Source: Areca catechu (Eukaryota; Streptophyta; Magnoliopsida; Arecales; Arecaceae). Taken from it: a DNA stretch of 64,000 nt. This document shows positions 34,266-46,697 of this stretch, one piece after another; position 1 is the first letter of the stretch; each line of letters begins with the position of its first letter. The DNA lies in contig CM038043.1 of assembly GCA_021397845.1 (NCBI GenBank), forward strand, positions 34,154,501-34,218,500, read 5' to 3'. The notes under the pieces were generated by a model. The model made no database searches and was not told the DNA's origin. It saw only the letters and a program-made list of their open reading frames with translations. The position numbers were made by a program, and so were the translations under genes.

Positions 34266-36967
34266 TATTACCGATCTCGCCGCCGCGGCCTGTAACTTCA
34301 GAGCTGGGGCGGGATCAGACCGTCTCGCCTCGAGGTCTCCGAGCTCCCGAACCTGCAAGATAAGGTCAGAAACCCTGGCCGGGGATCCCGGCGAGGGAGC
34401 TCCGACGGTCAAGTTAGAAAATGGCGAGATGGAGCAGAGTCTCCAAGGCGGGCCCCCGAAGGAGTCCTAGGCTTAGAGATTATCTTAGCAAAAAAGGTCT
34501 CAGGAAGAGTGGAAATTGGGTCAAGTTCCTTCACTGAGCTTGCGCCAAGGGACCCCTCTCGGGATCTTGGATCCTGCTCTCGGTGCCTTTTCTTTTCCCA
34601 GCCTTTTTTCCCTTACCTGGTCGTCCGCTCTTCCCATCCTTTTATCCCATCACGCTGCCTCCGACCTCCCGCCCTTGGGAGGCCCCCTCTTCGCTTTCAC
34701 CTCCTTCTCTCCCTCTCTTTCCCCTTTCCCCTTCGAGTCCAACAATGCAGCGGCCTCCTTGTCTTGCTTGCCGAGCCCAGCGAGGAAAGGGTAGAGGGAG
34801 GACACTGGCCAGACCTTGGGCCGAGTGCGAGCGCTCTCCTTCCCAGGCCTCGACAGCATCCGTTCCCAGGTCCTGTCTTGCCAGGACTTCGCCTCTCGGC
34901 TGCGAAACCTGTCGGGCCGATGTAAACGAGGTTTCGTGCGTTGCTGCCGACCATACCGGTGCTCCCCTCGGGGTGCGGTGCACGCTGCTCGAGGGGCGGT
35001 CTCGGAACCCGTGCCCCTGCTTCTCGATGGCCTCACCACAAAGGGTAGCCGGCCTCGACCGAGGTGGACCCCTCCTGGGCGGACACCTGGCGAAGCGGCA
35101 GAAGGTCGCTCGACCTCGACCGAGGTGGACCCGTGTCCGGGCACCACCTGGCGAAGGAACAGGAAGGCCGGGCTTGACCTCGGGCGAGGTGGAACCGTCT
35201 CAGGGCGCCACCCGGCGAGGGAGCAAGGGGCCACCGGCTTCGGTCGAGGTGTGCCCCTCCTGGGCGGACACCTGGCAGAGCAGCAGAGGGGCGCTCGACT
35301 TCGGCCGAGGTGGACCCCTCCTGGGCGGACACCTGGCGAAGGAGCAGCAGAGGGGTGCTCGACTTCGACCGAGGTTGACCCGTGTCCGGGCGCCACCTGG
35401 CGAAGGAGCGGGAAGGCCAGGCTCGACCTCGGCCGAGGTGGAACCGTCTCAGGGCGCCACCCGGCGAGGGAGCAAGGGGCGGCCGGCTTCGACCAAGGTG
35501 GACCCCTCCTGGGCGGACACCTGGCAGAGCGACAAAGGGGCGCTCGACTTCGCCGAGGTGGAACCGTGTCCGGGCGCCACCTGGCAAAGGGGCAGGAAGG
35601 CCGGGCTCGATCTCGATCGAGGTGGAACCGTCTCAGGGCGCCACCCAGCGAGGGTGCAAGGGGCCGTCGGCTTCGGTCGAGGTGGGCCCCTCCTGGGTGG
35701 ACACATGGTGGAGCGGTAGAGGGGCGCTCGACTTTGGCCGGTGGACCCTCCTAGGCGGACACCTGGCGAAGGAGCAGCAGAGGAGCGCTCGACTTCGGCC
35801 GAGGTGGACCCGTGTCCGAGCGCCACCTGGCGAAGGAGCAGAAAGACCCGGCTTGACCTCGGTCGAGGTGGAACCGTCTCAGGGCGCCACCCGGCGAGGA
35901 GCAAAGGGCCGCCGGCTTCGGCCGAGATGGGCCCCTTTTGGGTGGACACCTGGCGGAGCGACAGAGGGGCGCTCGACTTTGGCCGAGGTGGACCCGTGTC
36001 CGGGCGCCACCTGGCGAAGGGGCGGGAAGGCCGGGCTCGACCTCGGCCAAGGTGGAACCGTCTCAGGGTGCCACCCATCGAGGGAGCAAGGGGCCGCCGG
36101 CTTCGACCGAGGTGGGCCCCTCCTGGGCGGACACCTGGCGGAGCGGCAGAGGGCCACTCGACTTCGACCGAGGTGGACCCTCCTGGGCGAACACCTAGCG
36201 AAGGAGCAGCAGAGGGGCGCTCGACTTCGGCCGAGGTGGACCCGTGTCCGGGCGCCACCTGGCGAAGGAGCAGAAAGAGCGCTCGACCTCAGCCGAGGTG
36301 GAACCATCTCAGGGCGCCACCGGCGAGGGAGCAAGGGGCCGTTGGCTTCGGCCGAGGTGGGCCCTCCTGGGCGGTCACCTGGCGGAGCGGCAGAGGGGCG
36401 CTCGACTTCGGTCGAGGTGGACCCCTCCTGGGCAGACACCTGGCGAAGGAGCAATAGAGGGGCATTCGACTTCGGCCGAGGTGGACCCGTGTCCGGGCGC
36501 CACCTGGAGAAGGAGAAGGAAGGCCCAGCTCGATCTCGACCTAGGTGGAACCGTCTCAGGGTGCCACCCGTCGAGGGAGCAAGGGGCCGCCGGCTTCGGC
36601 CGAGGTGGGCCCTCCTGGACGGACACCTAGCGGAGCGGCAGAGGGACGCTCGACTTCGGTCGAGGTGGACCCCTCCTGGGTGGACACCTGGTGAAGAAGC
36701 AGCAGAGGGGCGCTTGACTTTGGCCGAGGTGGACCCGTGTCCGGGCGCCACCTGCCGAAGGAGCAGGAAGGCCCAGCTCGACCTCGACCGAGGTGGAAAC
36801 GTCTCAGGGCGCCACCCGTCGAGGGAGCAAGGGGCACCGGCTTCGGCCATGGTGGGGCCACATCTGACCTTGCTGGACCGTTCCCGTTCTGCCAAAAAAA
36901 ATTCACGTGGTTCGGATCATGCCCGACGGAATCTGAGTCACGCCACGTCATCGTAACGGCTGTAACA
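34266..36967 (-). repeat. Right (5') LTR of B
   Basis: About 2.7 kb, homologous to 22772-25290. It starts TATTACCGATC (TG changed to TA) and ends GGCTGTAACA. It is about 180 bp longer than the left LTR because its tandem array is longer. Confidence 0.9.
35036..36850 (-). repeat. Higher-order tandem array in right LTR of B
   Basis: Same four monomer types as the left LTR. The GGACCCGTGTCC-type monomer occurs near 35124, 35374, 35557, 35804, 35985, 36236, 36482 and 36729. Cycles are mostly about 246-251 bp, with two of about 182 bp that lack one monomer. The left array has one short cycle, so the arrays have diverged in copy number since insertion. Confidence 0.9.
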
Positions 36968-38722
36968 CATATCATCCATTTTCTTTCTTATGTTAACCAA
37001 ATATAGAGTATGAAAGGATTCTAACAATACTCTATCAAGGATTCTATAAAAAGAAGGAAAAGGGATTCAAAAATATTGAGTCTTCTATCTATTTATCCTC
37101 TTGCACCGAATCAAGTATGAACTATGAAGGGATGAAACCCAACAATAGCTCATCAAGTCTCTTGGCTAAGAGGTTAAAATGAAAGCAAGAAAAACTCTTA
37201 AAATATTAAAAACCCAAGAAAATAAATCTTAAGAAAATGGTTTCTAATCATGATCTAGCTTCATCGCCAATCCCAGAAGGATTTACTTAGCCAGACATGA
37301 TTAAAATAAAGCTTTAAAAAATTATTAAAAAAATAATTAAAATCAATTAACTAATTACTAAAATTTAAATTGTAGAATGTAAATTTAAAAATAAAAACTA
37401 CCCTAATTATAGGAATTAACATAGCATAAAATAAATTGCAAGAAAATTAATCTAATCTAATGCTTAAAAATAAGAACAAATCAAATAAAAGAAATAAATC
37501 TTTTTATTGCAAAGAAAATAATCTAATAACAGAGTGTTAACTCCTAAGCCATTAACAAGGCTTGGAGTTAAAAAAATAAAAGAAAACTAAAACTCTCTAT
37601 GAAAAAATGGGAAGAAGGGATGGGAAGGAGAAAGGATGGGCTCTGGCTTATGCTCCTTCTGCTTCTATGGGCTCTCGCTTTTGCTTCTCGGCTTTCTTTA
37701 TAGCTGAGCCAAATGCATGACCCCATGGGAAATCATCGTTGGTCTTCTCCCAGTCTCTATATCCTTCCCGCAATCAATACCACCATCGCGTTCCTTCCCA
37801 TCTTTAAACTCCTTCGGCGTTATCCCGAATCCATCAAAGGCATTATCCATTGATCCTCCTCCTTCGGACATCCAAGCTCTTGAGCAAAGATAGCGATAGT
37901 GAGGAGGAGGCAGTGGTGGGCTAGGACAAAGGACCAGTGATGGTTATGTGGTCGTTTGGAAGCTCGGACGGCGGTTGAAGATGGAAAGAAGGCGACCATG
38001 ATGAATCCCGTGGGAGTAGCAGGTGGTAGCATTGGATAGAGATGGTCGGTGGATGGAATTGGAGGAGGGTTTTCTGATGACTCAGGAAGATGACAACGAA
38101 TAGCAACTTGGTGTTTGGCACGATGGACTCGTGGGATGAAGATGACCACACAGCATGGTGATGGTATGAGGAGCAGCGAATGGAAGATGAGGTAGTGGCA
38201 TGCTTGGTCCGGTGATGGCTCTTGAATAGGGGCTTCTCCCAGATTGATGGTCATGGTAAGAGAATGGTGAATGGTTTGGTGAAGACGATGATGATGGATT
38301 TTTCTAGCTTTCACGTTCTCTCCGGCCGGTGAGAAAGGTCCGGGCGATAAGAGAAGGAGTTCCGACATCTTCTCTGGCAAGTTCGGAGCTTGGGTTGACC
38401 TATGGTCCACGGATCTGTTCCATGGACTAGCTATAATAAAGGATGGTGGACCGACTCACATTTCGTAGATCGGGCGACTGGACTACAGTGAGGCAACTGC
38501 TCTAAAATTCATGCAGCATCTTAATAATTCCTTTAAAAATCTCTTTCCAGCTCAAATGAAGTCCAAATTGTACGCTGTTCATGCCGTTGGATCCCATAAA
38601 TCATGCTCTTCATATTGGTAGGGTTCTCATTAAAACACAACATAAAAATATTAATTTTAATAAAATAATATTAATTTGATTAATAAATAATGTACTTATT
38701 ATTAACTTTTATGTACTTATCA
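36968..38722 (-). repeat. Left LTR of C, second piece
   Basis: Resumes CATATCATCC, matching 43585 onward, and runs to ACTTATCA, the same end as 45338. The first five bases are the right TSD of B. A minus-strand open stretch of 196 codons (37820-38410) lies within it. The homologous stretch in the other LTR is broken into overlapping frames, so I treat it as LTR sequence. Confidence 0.9.
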
Positions 38723-38738
38723 CTCTCCCAACTTAAAT
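38723..38738 (-). other. Polypurine tract of C
   Basis: The minus strand reads ATTTAAGTTGGGAGAG directly before the left LTR, a standard Athila-type PPT. Confidence 0.8.
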
Positions 38739-39873
38739 CCTACTCATCCTCAAGTAAAATAAATGATTAAAGATACTACCAAAAACTCTTAATATCTTAT
38801 ACAAGTTTACTTAGACTCGAAGGTGTTCTCATACCCCTTTTATAAGTAGAAGATTTCTTATAAATAATAGATGAAATGGGTCATTAGGATATTAATAGTT
38901 TCAAGTAAATGATTAAGTGCAAACTCTTCATTTCTCTAAATAATTCTTATCCAACTCCTACTATTATTTCTAAATCCTCTACTTCCATGGAGTGGTGAGA
39001 TTTCATTTTAGTGCAAGGATGTTCCTCTTATTCTTTCACTTTTCTTTCACTTCTCTTTTTTTCTCTTTTTTCTTTTTCTAAATACAGACCATGCAATGTT
39101 TTAATCTCTTAAGCTTTCTATCTAACCCTTGTAACAAGTTTTCGACCAATGTCTCCCAGACTAGTTGGCCTTAGGGCATTAGGTGTAGAACACCCCTCGG
39201 GCTTACTGGCTTAAGTCAGAAAGGCTACAGATCAAAACTGGCTGTATAGCAAAATTTCTTTATATCTTCACTTTTTGACATGAGACTCAACCATTTACTT
39301 ACATGAAGAGACCCGGTTACTCGGTGGAACAATGTTTAGAACTTACCTTTATTATCTTTTTTTACTAATAAAGGAACTTTGCATTTAACAACACCCACAC
39401 ACATCCAAGAAATATTCTTCTTCGATGTGAATAGGAGGGTTAGAATTATCTAAAAATTGATTGCATTCTTACTTACCATTTTTACTTGAGTCTATTAATA
39501 TTTATCCCTCAATATTTCAAAAATTATCTAGACTGTTCAATCAATTGCTTATAAAAAGTGTGTGATTTATCCTAAGTCTAAGATCAACAAGTGTAAGAAT
39601 ATTAAGGTGAAGGTAGCTCCTATATATACTTATTCAGCTTATATTCCCCTATGAAAAAAAATAATTTCTAAATGTATGCATGATATGGTATAAAAGGAAA
39701 TGAAGGCACCTGAGAAATTTCTTGAGCTCTCCTCCCAACTTAGCCAATGGAGCCTATTTGAGTCAGGATTTGCTAAACCTAAACATGCTAAAAAAAAATT
39801 ATTAAAAGAAAAGAACTAGGTTGCCTTCCAGTTGTGCTAAGTTTAAAGTCTTCAGTTAGACCAAGTGGATTTT
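38739..39873 (-). other. 3' internal region of C, no coding domain
   Basis: AT-rich. In a complete Athila element several kilobases of RT, RNase H and integrase would lie between protease and here. None is visible, so the deletion removed that section. Pyrimidine-rich tracts near 39030-39080 are the only notable feature. Confidence 0.55.
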
Positions 39874-40620
39874 TTAGATTATATCGATTGATACCTCCAC
39901 TAAATTATCAAATATACCTAGCCAAAGTGGATGGTTGAATGAAGTCCAATCAGTAATGTCCCACTCGATATCTCCGATATATGTATTTATAAGATGTATC
40001 TCCTGATAGTAGGTACCTGGAGATGGCTTGGTTGATGGTTTATCCATAAGTGTTTCAGTAGGAGGCTCCCATCTCTGGCTATTTTTATCATCACCAAATA
40101 TTTTATCAATATCTTCATACTCATGTGTTGGACAGATACTAGACTCAAGATCAACTTCTTCTTCGCTAATGTCTATGGATTCATAAATTTCATCTTGGAT
40201 TACACTCATATTAGCATGCTTGATAGATTTCTGTTCCAAATTGAATATATTCAGCTCAATAGTCATGTTCCCAAATGATAACTTCATAAGTCCATTTCGA
40301 TAATTAATTTCGGCATTAGTAGTAGCTAAGAATGGTCTTCCTAAAATAATTGGGATATGACCTTTAGGATTCGATACTGGTTCAGTCTCCAAAATGATAA
40401 AATCTACAGGGAAGATAAAATTACCAACCTTAATCAAAACATCTCCTACCATCCTTTAGGGATTCTAAAAGATTGGTTTGCTAATTGTAATGTGATCCCT
40501 GTTGGCTGAAGTTTTCCAATTCCAATTGCTCATAAACTGAATATGGCAGGATATTTACACTAGCCCCTAAATCAAATAATGCATTCTCAATGTGGGTTTC
40601 TCCTATAACACATAAAATTG
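39874..40620 (-). pseudogene. Aspartic protease of C (Athila-like)
   Basis: The active-site motif DLGASVNILP is visible near 40557-40588. A frame change near 40490 separates it from an open 192-codon stretch (40452 down to 39874). That stretch holds VDFIILETEP and GHIPIILGRPFLATTNAEI, the usual end of the Athila protease. The open stretch continues past the domain into an acidic tail (DISEEEVDLESS). The catalytic Asp is present, but the frames are disjoined. Confidence 0.75.
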
Positions 40621-41173
40621 TTGGAGATCCTGGATCCTGTATTTATAGGCATGTGACTTAACAAGTATGAACTCACACTTGCTACGAAGAAAGGTCTTTT
40701 CAATACATTGGTAGTCTTTTCTTGGTACAAAGGACTTTTAAGAATTTGGCATAAGTTGGAACCTGTTGGATCATGTCTATTAGAGGAATATTTACTTGAA
40801 CTTGCTTAAACACCTCTAACATTTATCTAAATATTCTGATTGTTTATTAGACCTTAATCGATTTGGAAAAAGAGCTTTAGAGATTATGGACACATGGTTT
40901 GGTGGACTATTAATTTCAGAATCTTGAGTTTGTAAGGTAGGTTGTTCATTAGGAGTTCAGTTGACAGTAGTTAAGTCTCTCTCATGTCAGATTGTATCTA
41001 TCTTATTATCCACTTGCTTTCTTGATCTCAAAGAATGAATAGCATTTACTTGATTGACTTGATTTTCTTTGGGTGGGTGACCATTTGGTTCCTTGGGTTG
41101 GGCTCAGGTTGGCTAGGTAGCCTACCTCGTTCTCTTTCATTAATGGTAGATGCTAGCTGACCCACCTGCATTT

Positions 41174-42420
41174 CTAAGCGGGCTTTGGCCTGAGAGTTTG
41201 AATTAAAAGTTGTCCCGTGGTTTGCAAAAAATTACTCAATGTGGCATTGGTGTCAGCATTGGATTTGGCTAAGGCTTCCAAGCTTTTCTCTAAAAAACTC
41301 AATTTCTTTTCATTAATATTGAAGCCTGGTGGTGGTAGGTTGTTCATCACAAGATTAGGCCTTGGGTTTTGTTGATTGAAACTAGGACCACCTACATTTG
41401 GGTTCTGTGACCATAAAAAATTTGGATGATTCCTCCATCCTGGGTTATATGTGGGAGCATAGGGATTGTTCATTGGTCTCTGGTATGTAGCATTCACCTG
41501 TGCACATCCATTCTCTAATGGGTTCATCAAGAGTGGACATTCTTCAAGGACATGATATGGTGCATTGCACCCATTACACATTGGTGCAGATACTTGGTTC
41601 AAATTAGATGGTCTTCGAAGTTCTAAGGCCTCTAACCTACGTGTTAAGATTGCAATTTTAGCTTCTGCAGCTAAGGAAGTTCGCATTTGATGCATTCCAC
41701 CTCTTGAAGGTGTGGTTCTCTCCGGTTCCCTAGTTGTTTACCATGGTAAATTCTTTTCAGCTAGGTCCTCTAGAAATTGCCAGGCTTCATTGTGTTCTTT
41801 ATACATAAATTGGCCTTTGCACATAGACTCTAACATGGTTCTTGAATTAGAATCTAAACCCTCATAAATAATTTGGCATAGTCTCCAAGTTTCTATTCCA
41901 TGGGTGGACATTGGGTCAAGAGGTTCTTGAAACGGTCAAAATATTTTCAAAATGACTCACCAGCTAATTGATAAACTTGTTTATTTCATTTCTAATTTTA
42001 GCTATTTTATGATGAAAAAAATATTTCTTTAAGAACACTCTTATAAAACCCTCCCAGGTCTTGACAGATAGATTTGAAAGACTATAAAGCCACATTTTAG
42101 CATTATCCTTAAGGGCAAAGTTGATTAGTCTCATCTTGATTTCATCCTCTGAATTGTTGTAACCTCATAGTTGCACAAACCTCTTCAATTCCCTAATAAA
42201 TATATATGCATCTTCTATTTTTGTGAACTTTGGAAGCATATTAATCATTTGAGGTTTGATTTCAAAATTAATAGTAGTGGATTAAGGTAGCCTAATGCAA
42301 GAAGGTTAGACGGAACCAACTGGATAACATAAATCCTTAAGGATTTGGGTTTGATTAGTTAAATCCATTATAGTAGAGGTCGTAGGATCCGAAACAGGAA
42401 TCAAATCGGTTTTAACAAGT
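41174..42420 (-). pseudogene. Gag of C (Athila-like)
   Basis: Two parts are visible. At 41940-42300 the capsid-like segment reads MRLINFALKDNAKMWLYSL, then SVKTWEGFIRVFLKKYF, the Athila gag pattern. At 41174-41695 an open frame starting MHQMRTSLAAEAKIAIL contains a zinc knuckle CNGCNAPYHVLEEC (C-x2-C-x4-H-x4-C), followed by Asn/Pro-rich sequence. Frameshifts around 41700-41950 separate the two. Gag packages the element RNA. Confidence 0.8.
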
Positions 42421-43335
42421 CGACCTGAAATCCTTCTTCATACAGGAGTAGGAGAATTCACTAAATCTACTATGTCTTCTATTTTTAAAAATTTATATAT
42501 TCATATTTTTTTTATTTTTATTTAGAAGCTTTTTAAAAAATTCTAAATCAATTCAACCTTTTCATACCCTAGGACAACCATGCAACATAACTCTTGTTAT
42601 GCCAGGGCAACCTTATGTCAGGGTAGACAAGATTGAAAATACCTAAAGTAATTTAATTACTTTTTTAATTAATTTTTTTAAATTTTTAAATAAGTTCCAC
42701 AAAAATTAATCCTATCTAGGGATAACCTAGAACTAGACAGCTCCTAACTGTTCCAAGTCAACTTTCAAGCACTCCAAGTTCAACCAATTCACTAAATTGG
42801 CCAGGTATGTATATGATTGGCAGGAGTCCCCCCGTTGCTTTCCTTAGACACCAATTGGATTAGCCAGGTCAGCGAACGGAATCAATTAAGTAACCACCTT
42901 TATTCGGGACTTAATCCTGAACCACTTTCCTAGACACCAATTCAATGATTGAATCTAGCTTGGTATAACCCTTAGATCTCCTTGTCCTAATGAGCTCGGA
43001 TGTTCCTAGGGTCAACATCTAATTAATTTTATTTAAAGGCTTGGATTGATGCAAATGAAGGAGTCTTGTTTATGGGCTAAGGAAGGGTGATGAAATCCCC
43101 ACCTTATCTTGTTTAGGTTCGTGCCCTTAAAGTAATTTAAGAATGCTATGCATAAATAAAAGATCAAACAAGTTTAAACTAAATACTAATATTAAACTAA
43201 ACTCAAAATAAGATAGCTAAAAAAAAAAGGAATAGTTTTGATTGTGTACCTGGCTTCTAGCACTCATCAACTAAAATAAATACTAGATAGATCAAATTAA
43301 AGCAAGAATTTAAAACACAATTTAAAACAAACCAA

Positions 43336-43353
43336 TTCCCGGCGACGGTGCCA
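43336..43353 (-). other. Primer-binding site of C (Athila type)
   Basis: The minus strand reads TGGCACCGTCGCCGGGAA, close to the canonical Athila PBS. It is separated from the right LTR by six bases. Confidence 0.85.
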
Positions 43354-43359
43354 AAAACT

Positions 43360-45338
43360 TGATGTGAACTTAAGTTGTAACCGCAAGCACACGGTGTGCA
43401 GAGTAGCACGTCCAGCGAGTACGGTCGATCCCACGAGAAATGTGTTCAAACTGTGTTCAAACCATCATCTAGATAAGCTGACAAGAATGAGCAAAAGTAA
43501 ATTAAATCGATGAAATAAATAATTAAGATCTAGGATTTTTGAATCCACTAGATCAATGATTTAGAAAATATTCCTAAGATTACTTTCATATCATCTGTTT
43601 TCTTTCTTATGTTAACCAAGTATAGAGTATGAAAGGATTCTAATAATACTCTATCAAGGATTCTACAAAAGAAAGAAAAGGGATTCAAAAATATTGAGTC
43701 TTCTATCTATTTTCCCTCTTGCATCGAATCAAGTATGAACTATGAAGGGGATGAAACCAAACAATAGCTCATCAAGTCTCTTGGCTAAGAGGTTAAAAAG
43801 AAAGAAAAAAACTCTTAAAACATAAAAACCCAATAAAATAAATCTTAAGAAAATAATTTCTAATCATGATCTAGCTTCATCGCCAACCCAGAAGGATTTG
43901 CTTAGACAAACATGATTAAAATAAAGATTTAAATATAATTATTAAAAAATAATTAAATCCATTAACTACTTGCTAAATTTAAATTGCAGAACGTAAATGT
44001 AAAAATAAAAATTACCCTAATTTCAGGAATTAAAATAGCATAAAATAAATTACAAGAAAATTAATCTAATCTAATATTTAAAAATAAGAACAAATCAAAT
44101 AAAAGAAATAAATTTTTTTATTGCAAAGAAAATAATCTAATAACAGAGTGTTTAACTCCTAAGCCATTAATAAGGCTTGGAGTTAAAATAAAAATAAAAC
44201 TAAAACTAAAACTCTATAAAAAATTGGGAAGAAGGGATGGGAAGGAGAAAGGATGGGCTCTGGCTTCTGCTCCTTCTACTTCTACAGGCTCTCGCTTCTA
44301 CTTCTCGGCTTTCTTTATAGCTGAGCCAAAGCATGACCCCGTGGGAAATCATCGTTGGTTTCTCCCGGTCTCTATTCTCCTTCCCGTAACCAATACCACC
44401 AATGCGTTCCTTCCCATCTTTAAACTCCTTGGCATTATCTCGAATCCATCAAAGGCGTTATCCATTGATCCTCCTGCTCCTTCAAACATCCAGGCTCTGA
44501 GCAAAGATAGCAACAGTGAGGAGGAGGCAGTGGTAGGCTCGGACAGAGGACCGGTGATGGTTGTGTGGTCGTTCGGAAGCTCGGACGGCAGTTGAAGATG
44601 GAAAGAAGGAGACCATGATGAATCCCATGGGAGTAGCAGGTGGAAGCATTAGACGGAGACGGTCGGTGGATGGAATCGGAGAAGGAGGCTTTTTCGATGA
44701 CTCAGGAAGATGACAGTGAACAGCAACTTGGTGTTTGGCACGACGGACTTGTGGGAAGAAGATGACCGACACAGCATGGCGATGGCATGAGGACCAGCAA
44801 ACAGAAGATGAGCCAGTGGCAAGCTTGGTCCGGTGATGGCTCTTGAACAGGGGCTTCTCCCAGATTGGTGGCCGTGGAAAGTGAACGGTGAACGATGCAG
44901 TGAAGACGACGATGATGGGTTTTTCCAATTTTCAACGTCCTCTCCGATCGGCAAGAAAGTCCCGGCGACAAGAGAAGGAGCTCCGACATCTTCTCCGACG
45001 AGTTCGGAGCTTGGGTTGACCTGTGGTCCATGGATCTATTCCATGGACCAGTCGCAATGGAGGATGGTGGACCGACTCGCATTTCGTAGACTGGGCAGCT
45101 AGACTATAGTGAGCCAATTGCTCCAAAATTCGTGCAACATCTTAATTCCTTTAAAAATCCCTTTCCAGCTAAATTGAAGTCCAAATTACACACGGTTTTA
45201 TATTGGATCTCATAAATCATGCTCTTCGTGTTGGCAGGGTTTTTCATTAAAACACTGCATAAAAATATTAATTTAATGAAATGATATGAATTTGATTAAT
45301 AAATTAATGCACTTATTATTAATTTTATGCACTTATCA
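43360..45338 (-). repeat. Right (5') LTR of C
   Basis: Intact copy of about 2 kb, starting TGATGTGAACTT and ending CACTTATCA. It aligns with both pieces of the left LTR and so fixes the insertion point of B. Confidence 0.9.
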
Positions 45339-45339
45339 G

Positions 45340-46697
45340 GAATAAACTAGATGAAAAATGGAATAGTTACTAAAAATAAGGCTAGACTGGTAGCTAAGGG
45401 TAAATCAAGAAGAAGAAATTAATTTTGATGAGACATTTACTCCAAAAGCTAGACTTGAAGCCATTAGATTACTTTTAGCATTTGCATGTTACATGAATTT
45501 CAAATTATTTCAAATGGATGTTAAAGTATATTTTTAAATGGTTATATGCTGAAGAAGTTTTATTGAACGATCACCTGGTTTTAAAAATTATGCACATCCT
45601 GATCATGTTTTCAAATTATATAAAGCACTTTATGGTTTGAAACAAGCATCCATGCATGGTATGAAAGACTTGGCAAATTTTTGATTGAAAATAATTTTCT
45701 AGAGGCCATGTTAATACTACCCTATTTTGAAAAAGAAGAAAGATGACCTCTTAGTAGTACAAATTTATTGATGATATCTTTTTTGGTGCTACTAATGAAA
45801 CACTTTGTCAAGAGTTTGCCAAGCTTATGCAAGGATAGTTCGTGAGTATGATGGGTGAACTAAACTTCTTCCTCAGATTTCAAATCAAGCAAACTAAAGA
45901 AGGGATTCATTAACCAAGCTAAGTATACAAGAGAAATCTTAAAAAAGTTTGGGATGGAAATAACCAAGCCATAGGTCTACTTATGAGCCCTTCTTGTAAA
46001 CTTGATAAAGATGAATATGATAAAAATGTTGATCAAAAATTGTATAGGGATATCATTGGTTCATTACTGTACTTAACTGCTAGTAGACCAGATATTATAT
46101 TTAGTATTTGCATGTATGCTAGATATCAATCTGCTCCTAAAGAATCTCATTTAATGGCTGTAATCGCATTCTTAGATATTTATCTAGTACTACTGATATT
46201 GGATTATGGTACTCTAGAAATTTATCAATTGAATAATTGGCTATTCTGATGCTGACTTTGCTAGATATAAATAGATAGAAAAGTACTAGTAAAATTTGTC
46301 ATTTCTTGAAGTTAATTTAATCTCATGGCAGCAAGAAACAAACTTCGGTTGCACATCTATAGCTGAGACTAAATATATTATAGCTAGAAGTTGTTGTGCT
46401 TCAATCTTATAGATTAAGCAACAACTTGAAAGATTTTGGAATCAAATTAACTAAGAAACCCTAAGATGTGATAAAACATTGTGCTATTAATTTAACTAAA
46501 AATCTTGTTCAACACTCTAGAAGTAAACACACTGAAATTAGACACCATTTTATTAGAGATCATGTTGAAAACAATGATATTATACTTGAATTTGTATGCA
46601 CTAAAATGCAATTGGCTGATATATTGACTAAGCCACTTAATGAATATTGGTTCTGTATTATTATAAGAAAATTAGAGATTATTAATCCTTTCGATTG
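45340..46697 (+). pseudogene. Copia RT and RNase H remnant of H
   Basis: Conceptual translation across frameshifts gives NKLDE at the left edge, then ATNE after a catalytic motif read as FIDDIFFGATNE (about 45762-45800), where the family usually has Y-V-D-D. An intact stretch (45983-46249) contains DQKLYRDIIGSLLYLTASRP and the following DIIFSICMYARYQSAPKESH. The final stretch (46468-46698) has HFIRDHVENNDIILEFVCTK and QLADILTKPLNEYWF, the end of copia RNase H. The residues for a copia enzyme are recognisable, but the gene is broken at many places. Confidence 0.8.

Larger units (their letters stand above)
22772..36967 (-). mobile_element. Ty3/gypsy Tat-lineage element B with antisense gene
   Basis: A 14.2 kb element inserted in the left LTR of C. 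LTRs are 22772-25290 and 34266-36967. On the minus strand a Tat-type PBS (34262-34251) is followed by gag, protease, RT, RNase H and integrase down to about 28775. Then come a spacer with a 121-bp tandem repeat, a separate gene on the opposite strand (25784-27993), and the PPT next to the left LTR. This is the layout known for plant Tat elements with an additional antisense ORF. All ORFs carry frameshifts, so the copy is inactive. It is the only element here showing a full pol domain set. Confidence 0.9.
22535..45338 (-). mobile_element. Athila-like Ty3/gypsy element C, gag-protease only
   Basis: The left LTR is 22535-22771 plus 36968-38722, interrupted by B. The right LTR is 43360-45338. Both total just under 2 kb. 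On the minus strand the right LTR is followed by the PBS TGGCACCGTCGCCGGGAA (43353-43336), an Athila-type PBS. The left LTR is preceded by the PPT GTTGGGAGAG. Internal sequence is about 4.6 kb and encodes gag and protease remnants only. RT, RNase H and integrase are absent, so this is a deletion derivative. No matching TSD is visible: left flank aaact, right flank ggaat. Confidence 0.8.

Noticed and set aside
45344..45348. aaact five bases after C as a TSD partner of aaact at 22530-22534
   Set aside because: It is not adjacent to the LTR end at 45338 and is part of the copia RT codons of H. Treated as coincidence.
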